This document shows positions 20,120 to 30,098 of a DNA stretch of 64,000 nucleotides, one piece after another. The position numbers and the translations under genes were made by a program. This DNA is from Phytopythium helicoides (lineage: Eukaryota; Oomycota; Peronosporomycetes; Pythiales; Pythiaceae). The notes under the pieces were generated by a model that did no database searches, was not told the DNA's origin, and saw only the letters and a list, made by a program, of their open reading frames with translations. Positions within the stretch are counted from its first letter, which is position 1. Every line of letters starts with the position of its first letter. Location: positions 62,001 to 126,000 of the forward strand of contig JANFNE010000059.1 of assembly GCA_024867545.1 (NCBI GenBank). The letters run 5' to 3'.

Positions 20120-20880
20120 TCAGAGTTGCATGAACCATCCACGGAGCACACGCAGGATGTACGACCAACAGCTGTACCAAGCAACGGGTCGCAAAGAAAG
20201 AGAGTCATTGAGCTTCGTTGTCTTCAAGAGCCGGACGTTAAGGTTTCCACCTTCCTGCAATTCCCCTAGTGTTGACATGACACATTGATTCGGTAGCTCA
20301 CAGAACGGCACCTTCTTGTTCGAAACCGACATCTTCGTGACCTTGTTGACTGCGACTCTAGATGAAGTTCGTGGCTTGGACAACGCTGAGCTCGTTGGCT
20401 TTCTGCACGCCACGCGGCCATTTTTCAAACCAGAGACCACCATTCATACTTTTGTGACTGCTACAGGGTAGTATCTACTTTGACACCACTTTAGAATGCT
20501 ATGACACCTGCCAACGACCGAGCTGTTTCTTGCTACCTGACGAGAATCACTAACTTCTTCCATGGCAACAAACTGCTTGATGCGATTCCCACTGCTTCCA
20601 CTAGTGCCCCCACTCGTCTTAGATTGAAGTTTGCCCTTGAGGATCTCCCCGGGGATACCCAACTGCGAAAATCGATGCATTCACACGTTCAACTGATGGC
20701 TGAGTCTGTGGACACGAAGTTCTGGATCCTGACTTGCTTTGGATTCTTGAAGGCGCTGGTGACAGCCATGAGGTTTGCCGCGTTGTTGATCGCCGACTAC
20801 GTAAGCATGAGTGTGTCCAGCGCCGTCTTGGGAAGAGAATTGGACGTTGAGTTGACGATGGAGAGACCAGAGTAGATTCG
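20120..20880 (-). pseudogene. Relic of an A-type gene, copy A
   Basis: Minus-strand fragments in different frames align in the right order with family proteins: HTHAYVVGDQQRG (compare HVYIMGRIDPKG), NRIKQFVAMEEVSDS (compare R-I-K-R-F-S-A-I-K-K-R-T-F), then VSNKKVPFCELPNQCVMS (compare I-K-K-L-P-F-C-x-x-C-x-Q-x-A-M-Q). Most zinc ligands are gone. The relic is duplicated intact at 22941-23701. Confidence 0.65.
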
Positions 20881-21069
20881 AGAGTTGATAAGTCCTCGAA
20901 AAGTCGGACACAGCGTGCTCATCACTACGTTTTCTTACAATTATGGTTTAGCTTCGATCGGCGGTTGCTGGATTTGGTCAACTTGCTCACGGAGCTTCGG
21001 TCGGTTAGTGAGGCAGTCTGCGAAGATAATAGTACTACACACTAGAGTGAAGGTACGCGCAATGTAGCG

Positions 21070-22254
21070 TCACGTAGACCAGCTTGCAGTCGACGAAAAG
21101 CTGGGATTCACATGGTACCATTCCTTTGCTCGAGTAACAGCAACCTCAGCATTGTTCAACTCCGAACCATTTAGTTGTGTTGCAAGTCCTTCACAACTCA
21201 AACAAAACGGTAGTTTCTTGATCGACGCACGAGTTTTCTTGGTCTTATCAGAGGCCATGATGACTTGCCGTGGCTTGATGCACGACGAGCAAGTCAAATT
21301 TCCGCACACCACGCAAGGCTTCCCCGAGCTCAACAAGCCTGAAGCCCGCTTTCCGCATACAGCACACTCACCTGCACTCACAGCAACAGCGAAATCAACA
21401 GGAATCCCAACAAAGAAGCCTTCCATAGAATCATTTTGCTGCAGTCGCTGGTTCAGTAGGAACGTCCGCTTCTTGATGGCGGCGAAACTGTTGATGCGGA
21501 TCACTGTGTCAATTAGAGAATCGCTTGTCAAGCGCGCGGCAACGCCTGCAGGTACTCGTCCCTTGGGATCACTTCGTCCTATAATGTACACATGCATTCG
21601 ATCAGGAGAGATCTGACGATACAGGAATATCAAGTGTCGAGTCGCTCGAATCGCACGAGGTAACGGGGGTGCACTGGCAACATCGACCGAGTGGTAGAAT
21701 AGATAGCCGATTCGTTCGCCTGAAGAATTGATGGTCGTACCGGTCGCTGCCGCCACCACGTAGTCGCGAGGTTTCACCATGGTGTCCAAGGTCGTAGACA
21801 TAGAGCCGAGCATATCCCACGCGATGCGAACAGTCCTATCGGGTGCCTCCGATGTCGGCGCGATGATGGAGCAGAGCAACGCGGAACCAAGAGTTGAAGA
21901 CCTGTAGATATAGTCTTCATATGCGGATGTAAAATCGGACGAATCATGCACGCTCCCGAGCATGACATCCCCAACAGTTCCCTCTATCTCGCCGACCACA
22001 AGCACCGTGTAAACTTTAGTCGAGTCGGATGCACGAGGCGAAACTCGTCGCTTGCGGTACGCCGTCATCCCGTCTCGCTTTACCACAGGCTTCCATAGAA
22101 GCTCGGACACGGTGGCGCGGTCCTGATGCAGGAACTTTTCGTACTCAGAGAGCGAGTCGTTCAGGAGCTCGTCGACCTTGTTGAGGATCGCCTGCTTCTC
22201 GTCGTCCGAGAGGCACAGAGGGGGAAACGGACTTGCGAGAGAGCCTTCTACCAT
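21070..22254 (-). CDS. Chimeric A-type START-like/FYVE-like protein
   Basis: 394 aa, start at 22254. The N-terminal two thirds and the promoter equal the gene at 18249-19433 (one Ser-to-Ala change). The finger and tail equal the gene at 23891-25081 (CAVCGKRASG ... CVVCGNLTCSSCIK ... PFCLSCEG). It therefore looks like the product of unequal crossing-over. Only the interdomain linker (L-L-N-Q-R-L-Q-Q-N-D-S-M-E-G-F-F) is its own. All eight zinc ligands are present. Tail S-F-S-S-T-A-S-W-S-T. Confidence 0.88.
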   Translation of the reverse strand: MVEGSLASPFPPLCLSDDEKQAILNKVDELLNDSLSEYEKFLHQDRATVSELLWKPVVKRDGMTAYRKRRVSPRASDSTKVYTVLVVGEIEGTVGDVMLGSVHDSSDFTSAYEDYIYRSSTLGSALLCSIIAPTSEAPDRTVRIAWDMLGSMSTTLDTMVKPRDYVVAAATGTTINSSGERIGYLFYHSVDVASAPPLPRAIRATRHLIFLYRQISPDRMHVYIIGRSDPKGRVPAGVAARLTSDSLIDTVIRINSFAAIKKRTFLLNQRLQQNDSMEGFFVGIPVDFAVAVSAGECAVCGKRASGLLSSGKPCVVCGNLTCSSCIKPRQVIMASDKTKKTRASIKKLPFCLSCEGLATQLNGSELNNAEVAVTRAKEWYHVNPSFSSTASWST

Positions 22255-22276
22255 GGTTCTGGGAGTCAGGGGCTGT

Positions 22277-22298
22277 TCGATATCCAAATGAGAAGTGT
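22277..22298 (-). promoter_or_regulatory. Conserved initiator-like motif
   Basis: Duplicate of 19456-19477 upstream of the chimeric gene (CTTCTCATTTGGATATCGA on the minus strand). Confidence 0.55.
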
Positions 22299-22491
22299 GG
22301 CGCAACAGATGATAAGTTGTACAGAACCTAGTACTACTGCTGCAGTTGCACTGTGTCGACACTTGCAAGAGAAGAGAGCAACTCCGGCTACGACACTTGT
22401 GGTTTTGGGTTTGCATCCGATCTCTTCGTTTTGGACTCCCTCCCCGGTATGGAGCGGTCCCTTTCGAACTATCTTGAAGCGATGTCCATCC

Positions 22492-22509
22492 ACCCTAGAC
22501 GTCTAGGGT
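22492..22509. promoter_or_regulatory. 18-bp palindrome, duplicate copy
   Basis: Same accctagacgtctagggt as at 19671, carried along by the duplication. Confidence 0.4.
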
Positions 22510-22940
22510 CGTGCCAGGCGGTCTGGGGAAGCCCGCCCACGATCGAAGAAGCCCAAAACTTTGCCACGGGTTGCGTTCCAGGCGGCATCGAGCTTGTGAT
22601 TTGCGAGGAAGCATGACTGGCGAAAGCGTCAAGTTTGAGTCCATCCCACACCGGAGTGAGCCAGCTGCAACTGTAGCAGTGTCCAAAATTTGCACTGCAA
22701 GGTGGCACTCGCATCACTCTCTATTGATAAACGAGCAGCCCAGCAAGATCATGCATTAACAGCAAAACGTTCAGATGAACACAATGCCACTTAAGAAACG
22801 AGCATTCCAACTTCTGCTGGTGCTGCTGTTACTGTACTGCCGCTCTTGGAGATGTGACAACTGATCGACCATCTATTATCCTTGAAGACTTCAAAGCGAG
22901 TTCATTCGTCAAGATATACCATCCAGGATCTGCTCGTGCG

Positions 22941-23701
22941 TCAGAGTTGCATGAACCATCCACGGAGCACACGCAGGATGTACGACCAACAGCTGTACCA
23001 AGCAACGGGTCGCAAAGAAAGAGAGTCATTGAGCTTCGTTGTCTTCAAGAGCCGGACGTTAAGGTTTCCACCTTCCTGCAATTCCCCTAGTGTTGACATG
23101 ACACATTGATTCGGTAGCTCACAGAACGGCACCTTCTTGTTCGAAACCGACATCTTCGTGACCTTGTTGACTGCGACTCTAGATGAAGTTCGTGGCTTGG
23201 ACAACGCTGAGCTCGTTGGCTTTCTGCACGCCACGCGGCCATTTTTCAAACCAGAGACCACCATTCATACTTTTGTGACTGCTACAGGGTAGTATCTACT
23301 TTGACACCACTTTAGAATGCTATGACACCTGCCAACGACCGAGCTGTTTCTTGCTACCTGACGAGAATCACTAACTTCTTCCATGGCAACAAACTGCTTG
23401 ATGCGATTCCCACTGCTTCCACTAGTGCCCCCACTCGTCTTAGATTGAAGTTTGCCCTTGAGGATCTCCCCGGGGATACCCAACTGCGAAAATCGATGCA
23501 TTCACACGTTCAACTGATGGCTGAGTCTGTGGACACGAAGTTCTGGATCCTGACTTGCTTTGGATTCTTGAAGGCGCTGGTGACAGCCATGAGGTTTGCC
23601 GCGTTGTTGATCGCCGACTACGTAAGCATGAGTGTGTCCAGCGCCGTCTTGGGAAGAGAATTGGACGTTGAGTTGACGATGGAGAGACCAGAGTAGATTC
23701 G
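22941..23701 (-). pseudogene. Relic of an A-type gene, copy B
   Basis: Duplicate of 20120-20880, with identical translations in every frame inspected. Confidence 0.65.
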
Positions 23702-23890
23702 AGAGTTGATAAGTCCTCGAAAAGTCGGACACAGCGTGCTCATCACTACGTTTTCTTACAATTATGGTTTAGCTTCGATCGGCGGTTGCTGGATTTGGTC
23801 AACTTGCTCACGGAGCTTCGGTCGGTTAGTGAGGCAGTCTGCGAAGATAATAGTACTACACACTAGAGTGAAGGTACGCGCAATGTAGCG

Positions 23891-25081
23891 TCACGTAGAC
23901 CAGCTTGCAGTCGACGAAAAGCTGGGATTCACATGGTACCATTCCTTTGCTCGAGTAACAGCAACCTCAGCATTGTTCAACTCCGAACCATTTAGTTGTG
24001 TTGCAAGTCCTTCACAACTCAAACAAAACGGTAGTTTCTTGATCGACGCACGAGTTTTCTTGGTCTTATCAGAGGCCATGATGACTTGCCGTGGCTTGAT
24101 GCACGACGAGCAAGTCAAATTTCCGCACACCACGCAAGGCTTCCCCGAGCTCAACAAGCCTGAAGCCCGCTTTCCGCATACAGCACACTCACCTGCACTC
24201 ACAGCAACAGCGAAATCAACAGGAATCCCAACGAAGAAGATGTCCTTCACATTCACAACAACTTTCTGATACAGTCGCTGGGCGAGCAGGAACGTCCGCT
24301 TCTTGATGGCGGCGAAACTGTTGATGCGGATCACAGTGTCGATTATAGCCTCGCTTGTCAAGCGCGCGGCAACGCCTGCAGGTACTCGTCCCTTGGGATC
24401 ACTTCGTCCTATAATGTACACATGCATTCGATCAGGAGAGATCTGACGATACAGGAATATCAAGTGTCGAGTCGCTCGAATCGCACGAGGTAACGGGGGT
24501 GCACTGGCAACATCGACCGAGTGGTAGAATAGATAGCCGATTCGTTCGCCTGAAGAATTGATGGTCGTACCGGTCGCTGCCGCCACCACGTAGTCGCGGG
24601 GTTTCACCATGGTGTCCAGAGTCGTAGACATACATCCAAGCATATCCCACGCGATGCGAACAGTCTTGTCAGGTGACTCGGGTGTCGGCTCGATGATGGA
24701 GCAGAGCAACGCGGAGCCAAGAGTTGAAGATCTGTAGATGTAGTCTTCGTATGCGGACGTAAAATCGGACGAAGCATGCACGCTTCCGAGCATGACATCC
24801 CCAACAGTTCCCTGTATCTCCCCGACCACAAGCACCGTGTAAACTTTAGTCGAGTCGGATGCACGAGGAGAAACTCGCCGCTTGCGGTACGCTGTCATCC
24901 CGTCTCGCTTTACCACAGGCTTCCATAGAAGCTCGGACACGGTGGCGCGGTCCTGATGCAGGAACTGTTCGTACTCAGCGAGCGAGTCGCTCAGCAGCTC
25001 GTCGACCTTGTTGAGGATCGTCTGCTTCTCGTCGTCCGAGAGGCATAGAGAGGGAAACGGACTCGGGAGGGAGCCTTCCAT
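23891..25081 (-). CDS. A-type START-like/FYVE-like protein, mosaic copy
   Basis: 396 aa, start at 25081 (MEGSLPSPFPSLCLSDDEKQ). Three ancestries show. The finger and tail (23891-24232) are the same as in the gene at 21070. The linker (about 24232-24350) is the same as in the gene at 18249 (L-L-A-Q-R-L-Y-Q-K-V-V-V-N-V-K-D). The part coding the N-terminal 160 residues diverges from both. All eight cysteines are present (CAVC, CVVCGNLTCSSC, FCLSC), with KPRDYV and FYHSVDV in the START-like part. The pattern implies gene conversion after or before the 2.8-kb duplication. Confidence 0.88.
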   Translation of the reverse strand: MEGSLPSPFPSLCLSDDEKQTILNKVDELLSDSLAEYEQFLHQDRATVSELLWKPVVKRDGMTAYRKRRVSPRASDSTKVYTVLVVGEIQGTVGDVMLGSVHASSDFTSAYEDYIYRSSTLGSALLCSIIEPTPESPDKTVRIAWDMLGCMSTTLDTMVKPRDYVVAAATGTTINSSGERIGYLFYHSVDVASAPPLPRAIRATRHLIFLYRQISPDRMHVYIIGRSDPKGRVPAGVAARLTSEAIIDTVIRINSFAAIKKRTFLLAQRLYQKVVVNVKDIFFVGIPVDFAVAVSAGECAVCGKRASGLLSSGKPCVVCGNLTCSSCIKPRQVIMASDKTKKTRASIKKLPFCLSCEGLATQLNGSELNNAEVAVTRAKEWYHVNPSFSSTASWST

Positions 25082-25103
25082 GGCTCTGGAGATCCAGGGC
25101 TGC

Positions 25104-25127
25104 TCGATACCCGAATGAGGAGTGAGG
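25104..25127 (-). promoter_or_regulatory. Conserved initiator-like motif
   Basis: Minus strand reads CACTCCTCATTCGGGTATCGA about 25-45 nt before the start at 25081. Confidence 0.5.
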
Positions 25128-25779
25128 TGTGAGACGAACAGCAGCCGCTACTATAATCCGGAGACGAAGACGTTTGCCGATGCCAGGAGATCTTCCTGAC
25201 CTTGCTGCTGAAGCGTGCGTGGAGTTTGACCGTCGATCGCCAGAAAACTGGCCCTTTCGCACACTTGGAGGAGAGTGATCAATGCGGCGACATGAGGCGG
25301 CACATCTTCTCAAGATCTCTCTCGCTTGTGGACGTCGTGAGTCTTGGTAGGCGATCCAAAGAGCAGGTGGCATCGACTTCGGGATTTGCGAAATGACTGG
25401 CGATATCGTCATTGGGTACTGTCGGCTTGATTACCTCGCACACCCAGCCTGCTGCTCATGCTTATCCCTCATTCAAGATCTGCTCATAGTTGCGTGACTC
25501 ATCTACTGCACAGTGGTGGATCATTGAACACCACTGCTTGTGCTGGAAGTCTCATGAATTTCGACGAGTTCGAATTCGTGCTCTCACGGTGCGCCGATAG
25601 CACTGCTGGACCAACCGCAGGGCTGCATGGTGCGACATTCACACTGTGAGCTGACTGTCAACTTCTCAAAGCACAGTCTCCTAGCCTTTCTTGGAAGGGG
25701 CGATAAGATACCTCAGAACTGCTCCTCACAATGTGCAAACCTACTGCAGGCGTCGCAGCAGTATAGTTAGCTGGAATGC
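25128..25779. other. Intergenic, no gene recognised
   Basis: Upstream flank of the gene at 23891-25081; no coding or repeat feature recognised. Confidence 0.45.
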
Positions 25780-26370
25780 CAAGCGGTTAGGTGGAGAGTC
25801 GCCTGTCGCCATTGCCACCCCGCTCACAACTCGCAGTTACTGGACCCTTAGCTTCTTCGCGTGGAATTGGCCAACGCAATTCCAGGCCTTGACTGCTGAT
25901 GATCTCCTCGAACTCCTCTGAAAAGGTCCCCACAAGAAGAAACGGTTCGCCCGCCTTGGAATAGCCGACCAATTTAGATCATGGGTGTGGCCTTACCATC
26001 GGAGTCTCCAAGAAGCGCGAATGTACCCTTCACGCTGCGAAGTTCCCTTCATATTGTCGTCATCGGGATATGCAAGCCCACAAGATTCGGTCTCGGTGCT
26101 AGAGCACGAAATCTCTTGTCATCGCTGACGGACAAAGACGATATCGAACAGATAGAAACGATTGGCGCTTCGTTTACTCACCGAGGTGATGGTCGAATCA
26201 GTCGCTTCTACCACCAAGATATGCATCAAGTCCACGTTGCTGATGTCGACTATATTGGCTCGGAAGTTGGCTCGACTATGGAGCAGCGGAGCACAAATCG
26301 AGCGTCAAGGAGCTAAACATGTAGTGTTCATACGAGACTGCAAAGTTGGCCATCCCGAACATGACGACCC
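25780..26370 (-). pseudogene. Relic of an A-type gene
   Basis: Minus-strand text in shifting frames follows family order: VSYEHYMFSSLTLDLCSAA (compare F-E-H-Y-L-Y-K-S-S-T-S-N-S-A-L-L), SIVEPTSEP (compare S-I-I-E-P-T-P-E-A-P), then STITSVSKRSANRFYLFDI (compare S-T-I-S-S-T-G-E-R-I-G-Y-L-F-Y-H-S-V-D-I). Several stops intervene. The 3' limit is vague and no finger is recognised. Confidence 0.6.
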
Positions 26371-26754
26371 ACAACCAAGTTCACACTCGAGGATTTCCAG
26401 GATGCTCACGCGATTCATGCAGCGAGTGGCGGTGCACATTCAAATGCATTGAAATTGGGCACCAGAAGATAATGATTCACTGCAATTCCATAGCTCATCT
26501 CATCCTTATCATCAGAAGCAAGTTATCTTGACTCACAAAACGAAGCTTCGAAGATAGAATTGGACATTGAGGAACCAACGAGCACAAAGTACAACGGCAG
26601 GTGAACTTGATTCAAGATGAGGCAAAGTATCTCTCAATGGTCATCGAGAATATCACTACCGGCAAGCAGTCAAGGCTTGGTTGGGAAATAGGATTTACAA
26701 ATCGATTGGTTTTGATTGGTTACTTCGCTGACTATTTGAGGATATGTGGTGGCA
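26371..26754. other. Intergenic, no gene recognised
   Basis: AT-richer spacer between the relic and the next A-type gene; nothing recognised. Confidence 0.45.
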
Positions 26755-27945
26755 TTATGTAGAGCAGCTTGCTGTCGACGAGAAGCTGGCGGTCGCATCT
26801 TTCGCTTCCTTCTCTCGTGCGGCAATAACATCAGCAACGCTTAGGTCCCAACCGTTGAGCTGCATAGCCAGTTGATCACACATGGTGCAAAATGGCAGCT
26901 TCTTGATCGAGGCTGGAGACTTCTTGGCCCTGTCGCCAGCAACTATGACATGACCCATCTTGAAGCACGACGAGCAAGTCGGCTTTCCGCACACCGCGCA
27001 AAGCCTTCCTGAACCCAGCAAACCAGAAGCTCGCTTTCCACACACCGTGCACTCGCCGGAGCTAGCAGTAGTAGTAAACTCGGATGGAATACTGAAAGGG
27101 AAGAAGTCGCCAACAGAAGCTCGCGGAAACTGGAGCTGCTGATTGAGTAGAAAAGTCCGCTTCTTGATGGCAGAGAAACGTTTGATACGGGCCGCAATTT
27201 CAAGAACAGTCTCGCTTGTGATGCGCACGGTAACGCCTGTCAAAAGTCGACCTTTGGGATCAATGCGGCCCATGATGTACACGTGCATTCGGTCTGGAGA
27301 AATTTGCCGATACAGGTACGTGAAGTGCCTGGTCGCGCGGATAGCTTGTGGCAACGGAGGTGCGCTTTCAATGTCGACCGAGTGGAAAAACATGTAGCCG
27401 ATTCGCTCACCCGTCGAGTTGGTGGTCGTTCCGCTTGCCACCGCCATCACGAAGTCGCGGGGCTTCACTACGCTGTCGAGGGTCGAAGACATGGAGCTGA
27501 CCGCGTCCCACGAAATGCGGACCATTCTATCCGGGCATTCGGGCGTCGGCTCGATGATGGAGCTGAGCACCGAGCAGTTATTAGACAGCGACCCGTAGAG
27601 ATAGTTCTTGAAGACGGCAGTCAGATCGTGCGAGGCGTGCACGGTTCCGAGCATGACATCCTCGACCGCCCCCTCGGTCTCACCGACCGCGAGCACCGTG
27701 TGCACCTTGGACGAGTCGGATGCACGTGGCGAAACGCTTCGCTTGCGGTAGGCGCTCAGTCCATCTCGCTTCGTCACGGGCTTCCACTGGAGCTCGGACA
27801 CGGTGGCCCGGTCCTGCACAAGGAACTGCTCGTACCCGGCCAGCGAGTCGCTCAGCAGCTCGTTGACCTTGTTGAGGATTGACTGCTTCTCGTCGTCGGA
27901 GAGGCACAGCGGGGGGAACGGGCTCGGGAGCGAGCCCTCGACCAT
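26755..27945 (-). CDS. A-type START-like/FYVE-like protein
   Basis: 396 aa, start at 27945 (MVEGSLPSPFPPLCLSDDEKQ); the frame remains open upstream to 28038 but without conservation. KPRDFVMAVASG, GERIGYMFFHSVDI and HVYIMGRIDPKG mark the START-like domain; the linker is FPRASVGDFFPFSIPSEF. The finger is complete (CTVCGKRASG ... CAVCGKPTCSSC ... PFCTMCDQ). Tail S-F-S-S-T-A-S-C-S-T. The promoter motif at 27968-27990 groups it with the 18-25 kb genes, while its finger and linker are closest to the gene at 30099. Confidence 0.88.
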   Translation of the reverse strand: MVEGSLPSPFPPLCLSDDEKQSILNKVNELLSDSLAGYEQFLVQDRATVSELQWKPVTKRDGLSAYRKRSVSPRASDSSKVHTVLAVGETEGAVEDVMLGTVHASHDLTAVFKNYLYGSLSNNCSVLSSIIEPTPECPDRMVRISWDAVSSMSSTLDSVVKPRDFVMAVASGTTTNSTGERIGYMFFHSVDIESAPPLPQAIRATRHFTYLYRQISPDRMHVYIMGRIDPKGRLLTGVTVRITSETVLEIAARIKRFSAIKKRTFLLNQQLQFPRASVGDFFPFSIPSEFTTTASSGECTVCGKRASGLLGSGRLCAVCGKPTCSSCFKMGHVIVAGDRAKKSPASIKKLPFCTMCDQLAMQLNGWDLSVADVIAAREKEAKDATASFSSTASCST

Positions 27946-27967
27946 GGCTTCAGCTTCGAATGCTCGG

Positions 27968-27990
27968 TCGGTATCCGAATGAGAAGTGGG
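27968..27990 (-). promoter_or_regulatory. Conserved initiator-like motif
   Basis: Minus strand reads CCACTTCTCATTCGGATACCGA, 23-45 nt before the start at 27945. Confidence 0.55.
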
Positions 27991-28899
27991 GGGAGACGTA
28001 CGTGCGGCACCCGCGACCGTGGGACTCCGCGGCGACACCCCGCAGAGAGCTTCCCGATCGTCCAGCTCCGATGCAGCGGTTTTGGGTTTGGCCGCTAAGG
28101 AACTGGCCCTTTCCTTCGCTCGCTCGAAGGAGAGTCCCCGCTATGGCGCCGAGGTGGCGACCAGGTTTGGTGATCGCGGTCCCACTTGGCTAGCCGTTCC
28201 AGGCGATCGGAGGGAGGCGGGCGAGGTCAGGATGCCTGTCCACGCGCGTGGCGAAATCCAGGGGCTCGGTAAAGCACCAGGTGGCTGCCGTTGGTGATGT
28301 GACTGGCGAAATCGTCTTCGAGCTCGGACGACATCCCACAGCAAGCTGCCAGCTGCATGCTGAGCCCGAGCATGTGAGCTGCTCACGAAGCCACCACCCG
28401 GCCCACGGTCTCACCTCGGATTTGACTACTGTTGCGGGGCCTGTGCTGGTGCTACTGCCGATCTGATGTTTGACGGCGATTACCTTGCTGCAATCACGTG
28501 GCCGATCTTGAAGGATCTGCGCGCGTGCGTCAGAGTTGCACGGACAGCCCATGTGCGGTCAAAGAATACAAGCACCAGCCAACTATCGAAAGCAATCAAG
28601 CGTGCTAATACAGACAGAATCTCCGCGGACACAGCCTCTGTCCACGGAAACTGTGCTAGCCACGAGCAGGAGCAACAGCTTTGCGAACGATAGCAATTGT
28701 GACTCGCAGCTTGCTTGGCTTGGCAGTACTAGCTGTAGACAGCGAAAATAGAAGTTGAGGGTGCCATTGCTAGAGTGGGTGGCTGGCCATGCTGCGCTTG
28801 AACCCAGCACGTGAATTTTGGTGGCACGAATTGAATCGGGCAGAATCGTCAGCAGAACTCTTCAAGAACTTGAATTTTGAAATATATTATTGCGTCACA
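27991..28899. other. Intergenic, no gene recognised
   Basis: Upstream flank of the gene at 26755-27945; no supported feature. Confidence 0.4.
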
Positions 28900-29700
28900 T
28901 TGTGATGGGATTTGCTTCCTCACCGCGTTTCAAAGTCTCCCTGACGCCTTCACCACCATTTAACTCCCAGCCGCTGAGCTGTACGAGTGCTGCTCACAGG
29001 ATCACGGCACGAGCTTCTCGTCACCAGAGTGTTGTGGCCCTTGATGGCTGCGTACCGGAGTTAGAATCACGCCTTGCAAGATGGTTTCCGACACTCCACT
29101 TATGGTCCCTCCGAGCTCGACAGATCCAAAGCCCGATCTCCTCACCATGGACTAACTAGCACCTGTTGTCGTCGCAGCAGCCAAGTCAGCATCAATGCAG
29201 AGCAGGGAGATGCCAACCACCATACCGCTCCGAATGAGCAATTGCTGCATGGAGGAAAACGAAACATTCGCTTGTTTGTCGCGACCAAATCGGTTAGCCA
29301 GACTTATTCACTCAAACGATGCTCTCAGCCCACGCTCGTACCTCGATATCCATCGGGAACTATCTTTCAGAACCACAACAGATCACAGTGCAAACGCACG
29401 TAAAATTTGGTGCCTCGTATCAATCGATGGGGGTGAAATATCTGGTTGCGATTTGCTGAAGGTACCACCAGTTTTCCGAGGGGCTTCTCACAAGTGGAAG
29501 AGCAGACTGTGGATTCAGTGAACGTCCGAGTAAATTTTTGAGTAGTTGCTACAACCATCACTAAGCTACGAGGTTTAGCGCGATGCCGCACGAAGCTTGT
29601 ACACTCCCTAGGTTGGATTCCTCGACTTTTCTCTCGGCTCCTCCGACCACAACTACCATGTGTACCTTGGACGAGACGAACACACTTGGAGAGTGAAGAG
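28900..29700 (-). pseudogene. Relic of an A-type gene
   Basis: At 29590-29690 the minus strand still encodes SSKVHMVVVVGGAERKVEES and N-L-G-S-V-Q-A-S, matching S-S-K-V-H-T-V-L-V-V-G-E-M-E-G ... L-G-S-V-H-A-S. Nearer 29260 it gives ATNKRTFRFPP (compare A-T-K-K-R-T-F-L-L), and near 28970-29050 R-Y-A-A-I-K ... C-E-Q-H-S. Many stops and frame changes are present and the START-like core is mostly missing. Confidence 0.65.
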
Positions 29701-30098
29701 TGTCGTGGTTTCGATATTATGCTATTCGCGACTAGATACTAATACTGGTGGCCATGCTGACGCACAACCGGTGGAGTTGTCGAGAAGTCGTATTGACGTT
29801 CAGGGTACTGACAAGTAAATCTAAAGCCGGTACGCCACCCAAGCAATAGATGCTTCCTTGAGTGGTAGGTAGCCAACGAAGCGCTTGAAGCTGGAATAAG
29901 TGACGGCCATACAGCTCGGTATAACTTTGCCATGACGTTTCCGAAGCTCACAATTCGTACAGAGACAACACTAGTAGAGAAACTGATCGCTGCACAAGTG
30001 CCATATTATGAAAACAAAAGAGGTTTGAGGATTGCCGGATCAGTTAGGTAGAAGGCTCTCTGAATTTTGGCGTGGCTGTATCTTCAAATGCGATGGTA
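29701..30098. other. Intergenic, no gene recognised
   Basis: Spacer downstream of the next A-type gene; nothing recognised. Confidence 0.4.

Larger units (their letters stand above)
18701..21411. repeat. 2.7-kb direct repeat, copy A (period 2,821 bp)
   Basis: Matches 21522-24232. By eye the only difference is A/C at 18926 (Ser versus Ala in the START-like domain). The copy runs from inside one A-type gene, through its promoter and the relic spacer, into the 3' part of the next gene. This is the footprint of unequal crossing-over between paralogues. Confidence 0.9.
21522..24232. repeat. 2.7-kb direct repeat, copy B
   Basis: Second copy of 18701-21411, offset 2,821 bp. The near absence of differences, including in the non-coding spacer and relic, indicates a very recent event or recent homogenisation. 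Confidence 0.9.

Noticed and set aside
20501..20875. Plus-strand frame of 124 codons, repeated at 23322
   Set aside because: It overlaps the minus-strand relic of an A-type gene; its duplication is explained by the 2.8-kb repeat and does not show coding constraint.
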